The notes below the pieces were generated by a model that worked only from the letters and a program-made list of their open reading frames with translations, was not told where the DNA came from and did no database searches. Source: CAZOJJ01 sp964580105 (lineage in GTDB: Bacteria > Bacteroidota > Rhodothermia > Rhodothermales > Rubricoccaceae). Taken from it: a stretch of DNA of 54,672 nucleotides. The stretch lies in assembly GCA_964580105.1 (NCBI GenBank), contig CAZOJJ010000017.1:1-54672 (forward strand), given 5' to 3'. Shown piece by piece: positions 13,537-22,100 of this stretch (its first letter is position 1; each line of letters starts with the position of its first letter). The translations under genes and the position numbers were made by a program.

Positions 13537-14928
13537 ATGGACGCCGTCCTCGACATCCTCTCGTACGTCTTCTGGGTCGCCCTCGCCCTCGGCATCCTCG
13601 TGTTCATCCACGAGCTCGGGCACTTCCTCTTCGCCCGCCTCTTCGGGATGCGCGTGGACGCCTTCTCGATCGGCTTCCCGCCCGTGGTCTGGCGCAAGAA
13701 GGTGGGCGACACCGAGTACCGGCTCGGCGCCGTGCCGCTCGGCGGCTACGTCAAGATCGCCGGGATGATCGACGAGAGCCTCGACGACGACTTCCTCGCC
13801 AGCGAGCCGCAGCCGGACGAGTACCGGTCCAAGCCCGTCTGGCAGCGGATGCTCGTCATCTCGGGCGGCGTCATCTTCAACGTCGTTCTCGCCTTCGTCA
13901 TCTTCATCGGGCTGGCGCTGTGGTACGGCGAGGCCTACCTCCCGGCCGAGGCCGTGGACGGCGTCTACGTCGAGGACTCGTCGGTGGCCTACGAGATGGG
14001 CCTGCGCACGGGCGACCGCATCGTGGCCGTCAACGGCCGGCCGCTGGAGCGCTTCACGGACGCCATGAGCCCGGAGGCCTTCGCCGCCGATCCGTACCGG
14101 CTCACCGTCGAGCGGAACGAGCAGACGGTGGAACTGACCGGGCCGGACCAGATCATTTCGAAGATCAGCCGCGCCGAGCGGTTCGGCATCGGCTTCTATC
14201 CCTCGGTCCTCGGTACGGTGGCCCCCGGTACGCCCGCCGAGGCGGCCGGCCTCCGGCCCGGCGACCGCATCCTCGCCGTCAACGGCCGGGACGCCCGGCA
14301 GTGGCCGCAGCTGACGGCGCTCGTGCAGGACTCCGGCGGCCGCCCGCTCACCCTTCGCTACGCCCGGCCCGACTCGCTAGTCGAGGCGGGGGCGCCCGCG
14401 CCGCTGGCGCGCGAGGACGGCTTCGCCGTCTTCGAGACCACCGTCACGCCCGAGCCTGCACCCGACGGCGAGGGCTTCCGCCTCGGGGTCGGCAACGACG
14501 TGCGCTACGGATACGAGTACGCTCGCTTCGGCCTCGCCTCCGGCATCGCCGCCGGGACGCAGATGGCGTGGGACAACATCCGGTTCTACGTCCAGTTCTT
14601 CGGCCGCCTCTTCACCGGGAAGGAGAGCGTGCGCGACTCCGTCGGCGGCCCGCTCATGATCGCCAAGACGACGAAGGAGGCGGCCGACCAGGGGCTCCAG
14701 AGCTTCTGGGTCATCGTGGCCGTGCTCTCCATCGCGCTGGCCGTGTTCAACATCCTGCCCATCCCCGTCCTCGACGGCGGCCACCTCGTCTTCCTCCTCT
14801 ACGAGGGCATCACGCGGCGCGAGCCGAGCGTGAAGGTGCGCGTGGCCGTGCAGCAGGTGGGGATGGTGCTGTTGCTGGTGTTCATGGCGTTCGTGATCTT
14901 CAACGACGCTGTACGGTGGTTCGGGTGA
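13537..14928 (+). CDS. rseP: RIP metalloprotease RseP (site-2 protease)
   Basis: Inner-membrane zinc protease that cuts transmembrane segments, such as anti-sigma factors and leftover signal peptides. The protein has 463 residues. HELGH (25-29) in the first membrane helix holds the zinc ligands; the third ligand lies in LDG (about 412-414) within NILPIPVLDGGHL. Two PDZ domains lie between, around VAYEMGLRTGDRIVAVNGR and PAEAAGLRPGDRILAVNGR. The C-terminal helix is MVLLLVFMAFVIF. It heads a run with uppS, bamA and two skp genes, the usual envelope cluster, but cdsA is absent. Confidence 0.96.
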   Translation: MDAVLDILSYVFWVALALGILVFIHELGHFLFARLFGMRVDAFSIGFPPVVWRKKVGDTEYRLGAVPLGGYVKIAGMIDESLDDDFLASEPQPDEYRSKPVWQRMLVISGGVIFNVVLAFVIFIGLALWYGEAYLPAEAVDGVYVEDSSVAYEMGLRTGDRIVAVNGRPLERFTDAMSPEAFAADPYRLTVERNEQTVELTGPDQIISKISRAERFGIGFYPSVLGTVAPGTPAEAAGLRPGDRILAVNGRDARQWPQLTALVQDSGGRPLTLRYARPDSLVEAGAPAPLAREDGFAVFETTVTPEPAPDGEGFRLGVGNDVRYGYEYARFGLASGIAAGTQMAWDNIRFYVQFFGRLFTGKESVRDSVGGPLMIAKTTKEAADQGLQSFWVIVAVLSIALAVFNILPIPVLDGGHLVFLLYEGITRREPSVKVRVAVQQVGMVLLLVFMAFVIFNDAVRWFG

Positions 14929-14936
14929 GGCGCGGG

Positions 14937-14944
14937 TAGCTTGC
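14937..14944 (+). promoter_or_regulatory. Candidate -7 promoter element (TAGCTTGC)
   Basis: TAnnTTG-type element 33 bases before the GTG chosen as the uppS start. It overlaps the TTG at 14941, arguing against that TTG as start codon. Confidence 0.35.
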
Positions 14945-14976
14945 CCGGTCCGTCCATCCGCTCCCCGAGGCCCCGC

Positions 14977-15780
14977 GTGCCCGTCCCGGCCACCGACCCC
15001 GTCCAGCTCTCCGAAGAGGCGCAGCGCCCCGAAGACGCCGCCGCGCAGGCGGCCCTGAAGGCGCGCGGGCCGATCCCCGTCCACGTCGCCTGCATCATGG
15101 ACGGGAACGGGCGGTGGGCCAAAAGCCAGGGCAAGCGGCGCGTGGCCGGCCACCGCGAGGGCGTCGAGTCCGTCCGCGACGTCACCGAGGCGTGCGCCCA
15201 GCTCGGCGTCGAGCACCTCACGCTCTACACGTTCTCGACCGAGAACTGGGCCCGCCCGCGCGCCGAGGTCACCGCGCTCATGGAGCTGCTCGTGCGGACG
15301 CTCCGCCGCGAGGCCGAGCGCCTCGACCGCAACGACATCCGCCTCCGCGCCTTCGGCGACCTCGGCCGCCTGCCCGACCGCTGCGCCCGCGAGCTGGACG
15401 AGGCCATGGCGATGACGGCGGACAACCGCCGGATGACGCTCAACCTCGCGCTCTCCTACAGCGGCCGGTGGGAGCTCACGCGCGCCGTCCAGCGCATCGC
15501 CCGCGACGTGGCCGCCGGCCGCCTCGACCCCGAGGCCATCTCGGAGGGCACCATCTCCGCCGCCCTGGAGACGGCGCCGATGCCGGACCCCGACCTCCTC
15601 ATCCGCACCAGCGGCGAGCTCCGCGTCTCCAACTTCCTGCTCTGGCAGATCGCCTACACCGAGCTCTACGTCACCCACCTCTACTGGCCCGCTTTCCGGC
15701 GCGAGGCGCTCTACGACGCCATCCGCAGCTACCAGGATCGCGACCGCCGTTTCGGTCGCGTCCGCGAGGCGACCGAGTGA
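14977..15780 (+). CDS. uppS: Isoprenyl transferase (undecaprenyl diphosphate synthase)
   Basis: Cis-prenyltransferase that adds isopentenyl units to farnesyl diphosphate to make the lipid carrier for peptidoglycan and other glycans. The protein has 267 residues from the GTG. MDGNGRWA (41-48) is the diphosphate-binding motif with the catalytic Asp; GHREG, LTLYTFSTENWARP and RTSGELRVSNFLLWQ are the further family blocks. The first 33 residues are extra relative to the catalytic core. I chose GTG at 14977 because the TTG at 14941 lies inside a candidate promoter; the exact start is uncertain. It is located between rseP and bamA, as in many genomes. Confidence 0.95.
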   Translation: MPVPATDPVQLSEEAQRPEDAAAQAALKARGPIPVHVACIMDGNGRWAKSQGKRRVAGHREGVESVRDVTEACAQLGVEHLTLYTFSTENWARPRAEVTALMELLVRTLRREAERLDRNDIRLRAFGDLGRLPDRCARELDEAMAMTADNRRMTLNLALSYSGRWELTRAVQRIARDVAAGRLDPEAISEGTISAALETAPMPDPDLLIRTSGELRVSNFLLWQIAYTELYVTHLYWPAFRREALYDAIRSYQDRDRRFGRVREATE

Positions 15781-15962
15781 CGGCCCCGGCCGCACCCGGC
15801 GCGGCAATAATCCGGGCCGCCTCGCCGTTCGGGGCGGGGCGCGAGCCTACGGCCGGGAGGCCGGCCCACTACCGCGTGCAGAAGCCGCTAATTCGGCCCG
15901 CTTTCAACGATGGGGAGTATCGGTCGTCCGCTTTCGCCCTGCGCTCCGTCGCCTCGTCATCG

Positions 15963-15970
15963 TAGTTTTT
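15963..15970 (+). promoter_or_regulatory. Candidate -7 promoter element (TAGTTTTT)
   Basis: TAnnTTT element 66 bases before the bamA ATG, in the 255-base spacer after uppS. No -33 TTG is seen. The rest of this spacer shows nothing recognisable. Confidence 0.35.
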
Positions 15971-16035
15971 CCTGCTTCGAACGCCCCGTGCGATCCTCCG
16001 CCCGCGGCTTCGCCCCCTCGCCGCATCCGTTTCGC

Positions 16036-18489
16036 ATGACGCGCTTCCTCCGTTCGCTGGTCCTCCTCGCCACGGTCGCCGGCCCCGTGGGCACCTTCGC
16101 CCAGCAGCCCGCCCCGCCCCAGGCGACCCGCTACGAGGTGCTCTCCGTGGACGTGGAGGGCGCGGCGGACGAGGCGTCCGAGCAGTTCGTGCTCCAGGCC
16201 AGCGGCCTCCGGGCCGGCCAGCGCGTCGCTCTCCCGTACGACGAAGCCTTCGGAGAGGCCATCCGCAAGCTCTACCGCGTCGGCCTCTTCTCGGACGTGG
16301 AGGTCGTGGCCGACCGCATCGTGGGCGACGGGGTGTTCCTCCTCATCCGCGTCCAGGAAGAGCCGCGCCTGGGCAACTACGCCATCGAGGGCGTCAAGGG
16401 CGGCGAGCGCGACGACCTGATGGATCAGCTGCCGCTCCTGCGCGGCCGGGCCGTCCGCGTCTCCGACATCGGCCGGAGCGAGCAGATCATCCGCCGGTAC
16501 TTCGCCGAGAAGGGCTTTCGCCGGGCCGAGGTGAACGTGCAGCGCACCGTCGGCGACGACGGCCGCGTCAGCCTCGTCTTCGACGTGGACAAGGGCGAGC
16601 GCCTCGAAGTCATCGACGTGCGCTTCTCCGGCAACGAAGTCTTCAGCGAGCGCACCCTCCGCAAACGGCTCAAGAACACGCCCGAGAACCGGTGGTGGCG
16701 CTTCTGGAGCCGCGAGACGTTCGACGAGGAGGCGTTCGACGAGGACCTCCAGAACCTCGTCGCCTTCTACAACGACCGGGGGTACTACGGCGCCCGCGTC
16801 CTCCGCGACACGTTCTACGTCGCCCAACTGCCGGACGGCAGCGAGGGCGTCGTCGTCGAGGTCGAGGTCGAGGAGGGGCCGCAGTACCACATCCGCGCGA
16901 TCGAGTTCGAGGGCAACACGCTCTACTCGGACGAGCAGCTTCGCCAGGCGCTCGGCTTCCAGCGCGGCGACGTCTACGACCGCTCCCGCCTCGAGCGGAA
17001 CCTCTACTACACCCAGGAGCACACGGACATCGCGAGCCTCTATACCGACCGGGGCTACCTCCGCTTCAACCTCCGCGAGACCATCGTCGAGGCGCCGGGC
17101 GACTCGCTCGACCTCTTCTTCGAGATCGACGAGGGCGAGGTCTACGAGTTCGGCGACGTCGCCATCCGGGGCAACACGCGGACGAAGGACCACGTCATCC
17201 GCCGCGAGCTCCGCACGATCCCCGGCCAGACCTACAGCCGGCAGGCCCTGGAGCGCTCCGTCCGCGAGCTCATCCAGCTCAACTACTTCGACCAGGCGTC
17301 GCTGGCCGGCGGCCCCGCCGTCAAGGTGGACGACGAGGGCCGCTCGGTCGACCTCACCTACAACCTCGTCGAGGCGGGCAGCGACCAGCTCGAGCTCTCG
17401 GGCGGCTGGGGCGGCTCGACGGGGCTCCTGCTCCAGGCCCGGCTCACGTTCAACAACTTCTCGATCCAGAACCTCTTCAACGGGAGCGCCTGGCGCCCGC
17501 TGCCCTCCGGCGACGGCCAGCAGCTCTCGCTGGGCGTGGTCACGAGCGGGACGCGCTACCAGAACTACTCCATCTCGTTCACCGAGCCGTGGTTCCGGGG
17601 CCGCCGGACGCCCGTCGGCGGCGCCCTCGGCTACACGTACTACCGGAGCACCGCCGAGGAGGGCGGCTCCGTCGCCTCCGGCACGGCTCGCCTGTTCTAC
17701 CGCCAGAGCCTCCGCTGGCCGGACGACTTCTTCCAGACCGGGACCGACGTCGGCTACCGGCTCTACGACATCACCACGGGAAGCTCGTTCTCGTCGCTCG
17801 GCCTGCCCGAAGGCCGGAGCCAGGAGCTCACGCTCCGCCAGTCGCTCACGCGCAACTCGCTCGACAACCCGATCTTCCCCACGGCCGGCTCCAACCTCGG
17901 CTTCGCCGTGACGGTGGCCCCGCCGCTGCCGGACTTCATCCAGTACCACAAGTGGGATCTCAACACCGCGTGGTACACCCCGCTGGCCGGCCGGCTCTCG
18001 ATGAGCGTGAAGACCCAGTTCGGCTACATCGGCTCGCTCACGGGCGACGACGTGCAGTTCCAGCGGTTCCTCGTCGGCGGCTCGCCGCTCGACACGCAGG
18101 GGCAGTTCCGCGGCTTCGGCAAGGACCTCGTCTACCTCCGCGGGTACCCGCTGGAGGCGATCTCGCCGCGCCAGGCCGGGGAGTCCGTCGGCGGCCGGAT
18201 CCTGAACAAGTACTCGGCCGAGCTCCAGCTCGTCGCCGTGCAGTCGCCCCAGCTCTCGTTCGCGCCGTACCTCTTCGCCGACGCGGCGAACACCTACGAC
18301 GGCTTCGCCGACTACGACCCGGGACGGCTCTACCGCTCGGCCGGGTTCGGGGCGCGGGTCTTCCTGCCCATCCTGGGCCTGCTCGACCTCAACTACGGCT
18401 ACCAGATCGACCCGTTCATCCCGCGCAGCGGGAGCGAGACGGGCCTGCCGCAGTGGCGCTTCCAGTTCTCCCTCGGCGGCGCCCTGTGA
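16036..18489 (+). CDS. bamA: Outer membrane protein assembly factor BamA
   Basis: Omp85-family barrel that inserts beta-barrel proteins into the outer membrane. The protein has 817 residues. The signal peptide ends at TFAQ (about residue 20). Several POTRA domains follow in the first half, recognisable by IRKLYRVGLFSDVEVV, VRFSGNEVFSERTLRKRL, IEFEGNTLYSDEQLRQAL and VAIRGNTRTKDHVIRREL. The second half is the 16-strand barrel, with GGWGGSTGLLLQARLTFNN at its entry, VGGSPLDTQGQFRGF close to the conserved loop-6 region, and the final strand WRFQFSLGGAL. The ATG at 16036 gives the signal peptide; the frame is open upstream. Two Skp-like chaperone genes follow directly. Confidence 0.96.
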   Translation: MTRFLRSLVLLATVAGPVGTFAQQPAPPQATRYEVLSVDVEGAADEASEQFVLQASGLRAGQRVALPYDEAFGEAIRKLYRVGLFSDVEVVADRIVGDGVFLLIRVQEEPRLGNYAIEGVKGGERDDLMDQLPLLRGRAVRVSDIGRSEQIIRRYFAEKGFRRAEVNVQRTVGDDGRVSLVFDVDKGERLEVIDVRFSGNEVFSERTLRKRLKNTPENRWWRFWSRETFDEEAFDEDLQNLVAFYNDRGYYGARVLRDTFYVAQLPDGSEGVVVEVEVEEGPQYHIRAIEFEGNTLYSDEQLRQALGFQRGDVYDRSRLERNLYYTQEHTDIASLYTDRGYLRFNLRETIVEAPGDSLDLFFEIDEGEVYEFGDVAIRGNTRTKDHVIRRELRTIPGQTYSRQALERSVRELIQLNYFDQASLAGGPAVKVDDEGRSVDLTYNLVEAGSDQLELSGGWGGSTGLLLQARLTFNNFSIQNLFNGSAWRPLPSGDGQQLSLGVVTSGTRYQNYSISFTEPWFRGRRTPVGGALGYTYYRSTAEEGGSVASGTARLFYRQSLRWPDDFFQTGTDVGYRLYDITTGSSFSSLGLPEGRSQELTLRQSLTRNSLDNPIFPTAGSNLGFAVTVAPPLPDFIQYHKWDLNTAWYTPLAGRLSMSVKTQFGYIGSLTGDDVQFQRFLVGGSPLDTQGQFRGFGKDLVYLRGYPLEAISPRQAGESVGGRILNKYSAELQLVAVQSPQLSFAPYLFADAANTYDGFADYDPGRLYRSAGFGARVFLPILGLLDLNYGYQIDPFIPRSGSETGLPQWRFQFSLGGAL

Positions 18490-18515
18490 TCCGTTCCCAG
18501 CCTCCAGCCACCCCC

Positions 18516-19064
18516 ATGCGCACCCTCCTCGTCGCCGCGCTCCTCCTCGTCGCCGCGCTCCTCCTCGTCGCCGCGCCGGCCTCGGCGCAGCAGAAGATCG
18601 GCTTCGTCGACTCCGAGACCATCCTGCGCCTGCTGCCGGAGTACCAGACGGCCCGCCAGCAGGTGGACCGCCTCGCGACCGAGTGGCAGAGCGAACTCGA
18701 CGCGATGCAGCGCGAGATCGAGCAGATGGAGCGGGACTTCGAGGCGCGGGAACTCCTCTACACGGAGGAGGACCGGCAGCGCCGCCTCGACGAGATCGCG
18801 CTGCGCAAGACCGAGATGGCGCAGTACCGACGCCGCCAGTTCGGCCCCGAGGGCGAGCTCTTCCGCCAGGAGCAGCAGCTCCTGCGGCCCATCCAGGAGC
18901 GCGTCCTCGAAGCCACGGAAACCATTGCCGAAGAAGGGGACTACGACTTCGTTTTCGACCGCAGCGGTGACTTCCTCTTCCTCTACGCCAACGACACGCA
19001 CAACCTGACCGACCTCGTCCTCGACGAGCTGGGGGTGGACCCCGCGCGGCGCGCCGGCCTCTAG
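18516..19064 (+). CDS. OmpH/Skp family periplasmic chaperone (first copy)
   Basis: Periplasmic holdase that carries unfolded outer-membrane proteins to BamA. The protein has 182 residues. The signal peptide is unusually repetitive (LLVAALLLVAALLLVAAP), encoded by an 18-base tandem repeat at 18525-18575. The mature protein opens with QKIGFVDSETILRLLPEYQ, the Skp/OmpH hallmark, then long charged helices (residues about 45-130) forming the coiled-coil tentacles, and ends with DYDFVFDRSGDFLFLY, the family's closing strand. It lies 26 bases after bamA and is very likely co-transcribed. Confidence 0.93.
   Translation: MRTLLVAALLLVAALLLVAAPASAQQKIGFVDSETILRLLPEYQTARQQVDRLATEWQSELDAMQREIEQMERDFEARELLYTEEDRQRRLDEIALRKTEMAQYRRRQFGPEGELFRQEQQLLRPIQERVLEATETIAEEGDYDFVFDRSGDFLFLYANDTHNLTDLVLDELGVDPARRAGL
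18525..18575 (+). repeat. 18-base tandem repeat inside a signal peptide
   Basis: The unit CTCCTCCTCGTCGCCGCG occurs twice in full (18540-18557 and 18558-18575), after a partial copy. It encodes repeated LLLVAA in the hydrophobic core of the first Skp signal peptide. Unit gain or loss would keep the frame and change core length by six residues. Confidence 0.85.
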
Positions 19065-19152
19065 CCGCCGATGTCGCCGGGGGCCGCCGCCGTTATCGCG
19101 CCGGTCCTATTCGCTTCCGCCCCCGCTTCCACCGCGACCTACCGACCCTCCC

Positions 19153-19731
19153 ATGACCGTACGCCCTCTCCTCCGTGCCTTCGGGCTCGCCGCCGTGGTA
19201 CTCCTCCCGCTGGCGGTCTCCGCCCAGACCGTCCGCCTCGGGTACCTCGACCCCGACATCATCATCGTCCGAATGCCGGAGTACGCCCAGGTCCGCGACT
19301 CCCTTCGTATTCAGGAGCAGCAGATTGCGGCCGACCTCCAGGCCCGCGAGGACACCCTCCGCATGCGGTTCGAGGAGCTGCAGGAGATGGCCGAGAGCCC
19401 GCTCCTGACGGCCGAGGCGCGCACCCAGCGCGAGCAGGAGATCCTGCGGATGCAGGCCGAGCTGGAGCAGCGCCAGCAGGCCGGGCTTCAGGTGCTCAGC
19501 CGTCGCGAGGCGCAACTCCTCCAGCCGCTGCTCATGCGCCTTCAGGACGCCATCGATGCCGTTTCCACGCGCGAGGGGCTGCTGATGGTGTTCTCGGCCC
19601 GCGCCAACAACGCGCCGGTGCTCCTCTTCGCCTCCGACGCCGCCGTCAACATCACCGAGCCGGTGATGACGGAGCTCGGCCTGGAGATCCCGCAGAACAC
19701 CGAGGTGCCCGTCGGCGCCGACGGCAACTGA
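19153..19731 (+). CDS. OmpH/Skp family periplasmic chaperone (second copy)
   Basis: A second Skp-like protein of 192 residues. The signal peptide ends at AVSAQ (about residue 24); the mature start TVRLGYLDPDIIIVRMPEYAQ matches the family hallmark. Long charged helices follow (IQEQQIAADLQAREDTLRMR to LSRREAQLL), then the closing strand GLLMVFSARANNAPVLLFAS. It differs clearly in sequence from the first copy, so the duplication is old. Tandem skp genes after bamA are common in Bacteroidota. A strong hairpin terminator follows at 19750-19783. Confidence 0.92.
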   Translation: MTVRPLLRAFGLAAVVLLPLAVSAQTVRLGYLDPDIIIVRMPEYAQVRDSLRIQEQQIAADLQAREDTLRMRFEELQEMAESPLLTAEARTQREQEILRMQAELEQRQQAGLQVLSRREAQLLQPLLMRLQDAIDAVSTREGLLMVFSARANNAPVLLFASDAAVNITEPVMTELGLEIPQNTEVPVGADGN

Positions 19732-19749
19732 TCCTCCGTTGGATCGGGC

Positions 19750-19783
19750 GTGCGGGCGCGGGTCGGTCGATCCGCGCCCGCAC
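19750..19783 (+). terminator. Hairpin terminator after the bamA-skp-skp run
   Basis: A perfect 12-base stem (GTGCGGGCGCGG with CCGCGCCCGCAC) and a 10-base loop, 18 bases after the second skp stop. It is followed only by GGCATTT, so the T tract is weak. Confidence 0.65.
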
Positions 19784-19852
19784 GGCATTTCGGCGGCCTC
19801 GGCCGTCGCCCCCTTCGTATCCTGCGGCCTCCTCTCGACCGTCTCTTCCTCC

Positions 19853-20686
19853 ATGAGCACGCAGACCGTCCCCACTGCCGCCGCAACCGCCAGGCGGGTC
19901 ACCACGCAGACGCTCCAGGAAATGCGCGCCGCCGGCGTCCCCATCGCCATGCTCACGGCGTACGACTACACCAGCGCGCGCATCCTCGACGAAGCCGGGA
20001 TCGACGTGCTCCTCGTGGGGGACTCCGCCTCGAACGTGATGGCGGGCCACGAGACGACGCTGCCCATCACGCTCGACCAGATGATCTACCACGCCCAGTG
20101 CGTCGTGCGCGGCGTGGGGCGCGCGCTCGTCGTCGTGGACCTCCCGTTCGGGGCGTACCAGGGCAGCTCGCGCGAGGCGCTTCGCTCGGCCATCCGCGTG
20201 ATGAAGGAGACCGGCGCCCACGCCGTCAAGGTCGAGGGCGGCTCCGTCTCGCTCGACTCCATCCGCCGCATCATCGACGCCGGGGTGCCGGTGATGGGCC
20301 ACCTCGGCCTGACGCCGCAGAGCATCTACAAGTTCGGCACCTACAAGGTGCGCGCCCGCGAGGAGCAGGAGGCCGACGACATCCGCCAGGACATCCGCCG
20401 GCTCGAAGAGGCCGGCTGCTTCGCCGTCGTCCTGGAAAAAATCCCCGCTGCGCTGGCGACGGAGGTCACCGCCTCGGTGGGCATCCCGACCATCGGGATC
20501 GGCGCCGGCGCCGGGTGCAGCGGGCAGGTCCTCGTCACGCACGACCTGCTCGGGCTGACGAAGGACTTCCACCCCCGGTTCGTCCGCCGCTACGCCGAAC
20601 TGGCCGACGGGATCACCGAGGCCGTGCAGCGCTACGTGGAGGACGTCCGCGCGCGCGACTTCCCGTCGCCGGACGAGAGCTACTGA
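19853..20686 (+). CDS. panB: 3-methyl-2-oxobutanoate hydroxymethyltransferase
   Basis: First committed step of pantothenate (coenzyme A) synthesis: transfers a hydroxymethyl group from methylene-tetrahydrofolate to alpha-ketoisovalerate. The protein has 277 residues, normal for PanB. The TIM-barrel motifs are clear: MLTAYDYTSARILDEAG, LLVGDSASNVMAGHETTLP (metal-binding Asp and substrate loop), DLPFGAY, AVKVEGG, GHLGLTPQSI, and IGIGAGAGCSGQVLVTHDLLG. The ATG at 19853 gives MSTQTVPT; the frame is open upstream but overlaps the terminator region. No panC or panD gene is adjacent. Confidence 0.96.
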   Translation: MSTQTVPTAAATARRVTTQTLQEMRAAGVPIAMLTAYDYTSARILDEAGIDVLLVGDSASNVMAGHETTLPITLDQMIYHAQCVVRGVGRALVVVDLPFGAYQGSSREALRSAIRVMKETGAHAVKVEGGSVSLDSIRRIIDAGVPVMGHLGLTPQSIYKFGTYKVRAREEQEADDIRQDIRRLEEAGCFAVVLEKIPAALATEVTASVGIPTIGIGAGAGCSGQVLVTHDLLGLTKDFHPRFVRRYAELADGITEAVQRYVEDVRARDFPSPDESY

Positions 20687-20691
20687 AGCGA

Positions 20692-20726
20692 GAAGGATGA
20701 AGTGGGAAGGGAGAAAGGGCTGAATG
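20692..20726. repeat. Heptamer-phased spacer repeat
   Basis: Five consecutive 7-base units, GAAGGAT, GAAGTGG, GAAGGGA, GAAAGGG and CTGAATG, lie in the spacer right after panB. GAA recurs every seven bases in the first four units. Confidence 0.55.
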
Positions 20727-20774
20727 AGGCCGCGAACGCGACGCCGCCCGCTTCGCCCTTCTAACTTCCCCCGC

Positions 20775-21602
20775 ATGGCCCGCCCCTCTCCGCCCCTCGA
20801 CCTCGCGCCGGATCGGCCGCTGATCCTGCTCTCGAACGACGACGGCGTGGATGCCAACGGGCTGGTCGCCCTCGCGGCGGCGCTCGACGGTCTCGGCACC
20901 CTCGCCGTCGTGGCGCCGACGCAGGAGCAGAGCGCCGTCGGCCACGCCATCACCGTGCGCGATCCCATGCGGGCGCACGCGTGGCCCTTCGAGGGGCCCT
21001 CGGGCCCGGTCTGGGCGCGCGCCGTCACGGGCACGCCGGCCGACTGCGTCAAGCTGGCGGCGCAGAAGCTGCTGCCCCGGAAGCCCGACCTCGTCGTGAG
21101 CGGCATCAACCACGGGCCGAACACGGCCGTCAACGTGATCTACTCCGGCACGGTCAGCGCGGCCACCGAGGCGGCCATCCTCGGCATCCCGTCCGTCGCC
21201 GTCTCGCACTGCGCGTGGTCCACCGAGGCCGACTTCGAGGCGGCCGGCCGCTACGCCCGCCTCGTCGCCGAGCACGTACTGCGCGACGGCCTCCCGCCCG
21301 GCACGCTCCTCAACGTCAACGTCCCCGACCTCGCCCTCGACGCCATCCAGGGCGTCCGGATCACGCGCCAGGCCCGGGCGCGCTGGGAGGAGGAGTTCGA
21401 GGAGCGACGCGACCCGATGGACCGCCCCTACTACTGGCTCGGCGGCCGCTTCGTCGACCTCGACGAGGGCCAGGACACCGACCTCCACGCCATCGGCCGC
21501 GGCTACGTCTCCGTCACCCCGCTTCACTACGACCTCACGGCCTACGCCGCCCTGGAACGGCTCGAAGGCTGGTCCTGGGAGCGGCCCACCTCCAATTCCT
21601 GA
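20775..21602 (+). CDS. surE: 5'/3'-nucleotidase SurE
   Basis: Metal-dependent phosphatase that dephosphorylates nucleoside 5'- and 3'-monophosphates and is linked to stationary-phase survival. The protein has 275 residues. LLSNDDGVDANGL (about 17-29) is the signature with the two metal-binding Asp residues; VSGINHGPNT and YSGTVSAATEAAI complete the active site. The C-terminal VDLDEGQDTDLHAIGRGYVSVTPL is the domain-swap tail. The ATG is only five bases after a TAACTTCC element (20762-20769), so the transcript may be nearly leaderless. The stop codon lies in a 22-base tandem duplication shared with the bcp start. Confidence 0.95.
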   Translation: MARPSPPLDLAPDRPLILLSNDDGVDANGLVALAAALDGLGTLAVVAPTQEQSAVGHAITVRDPMRAHAWPFEGPSGPVWARAVTGTPADCVKLAAQKLLPRKPDLVVSGINHGPNTAVNVIYSGTVSAATEAAILGIPSVAVSHCAWSTEADFEAAGRYARLVAEHVLRDGLPPGTLLNVNVPDLALDAIQGVRITRQARARWEEEFEERRDPMDRPYYWLGGRFVDLDEGQDTDLHAIGRGYVSVTPLHYDLTAYAALERLEGWSWERPTSNS

Positions 21603-21639
21603 TCCGATGAGCGTCATCTCCTGATCCGATGAGCGTCAT
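21598..21639 (+). repeat. 22-base tandem duplication across the surE stop / bcp start junction
   Basis: CCTGATCCGATGAGCGTCAT begins at 21598 and again at 21620. Each copy holds a TGA and an ATG. The first TGA ends surE; the first ATG opens a five-codon frame (MSVIS) that ends at the second TGA; the second ATG (21629) starts bcp. Confidence 0.9.
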
Positions 21640-22096
21640 GCCCCAGCCGGGCGACCCGGCCCCCGACTTCGAAGGACCCACCCAGGGCGGCGGCACCTTC
21701 CGCCTCGCCGACCACCGGGGGAGGCCCGTCGCCCTCTACTTCTACCCCGAGGACGACACGGGCGGGTGCACCAAGCAGGCGTGCAACCTCCGGGACCACT
21801 ACGCCGATCTCCGGAAGGCGGGCGTGGTCGTCGTCGGCGTATCGCCGGACGACGTGGCCTCGCACGACCGCTTCGCCGAGAAGTACGACCTGCCCTTCCC
21901 ACTCGTCGCCGACCCCGACCACGCCATCATCGAAGCCTACGGCGTGTGGGGGGAGAAGAACCTCTACGGCAAGAAGTCAATGGGGCTGAAGCGGACGACG
22001 TTCCTGATCGGCCCCGACGGTACCGTCCGCCACGTGTTCAAACGGCCCAGCACGTCGAGCCACGCGGAGCAGATCCTCGCCCGCCTCGGGGCCTGA
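21629..22096 (+). CDS. bcp: Thioredoxin-dependent peroxiredoxin (Bcp/PrxQ)
   Basis: Cytosolic thiol peroxidase reducing hydrogen peroxide and organic peroxides, recharged by thioredoxin. The protein has 155 residues. LYFYPEDDTGGCTKQACNLRD carries the peroxidatic Cys47 and, five residues on, Cys52 as the likely resolving cysteine of the atypical two-Cys PrxQ class. FPLVADPD, YGVWGEKNLYGKKSMGLKRTTFLI and RHVFKRPSTSSHAEQIL match the family. The start could also be the ATG three codons later (MPQPGDPAPDF). It converges with the lipoprotein gene four bases away. Confidence 0.94.
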   Translation: MSVMPQPGDPAPDFEGPTQGGGTFRLADHRGRPVALYFYPEDDTGGCTKQACNLRDHYADLRKAGVVVVGVSPDDVASHDRFAEKYDLPFPLVADPDHAIIEAYGVWGEKNLYGKKSMGLKRTTFLIGPDGTVRHVFKRPSTSSHAEQILARLGA

Positions 22097-22100
22097 GCCG

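Noticed and set aside
14941..14976. TTG at 14941 as start of uppS
   Set aside because: It lies inside a TAnnTTG promoter candidate and would add 12 unconserved residues.
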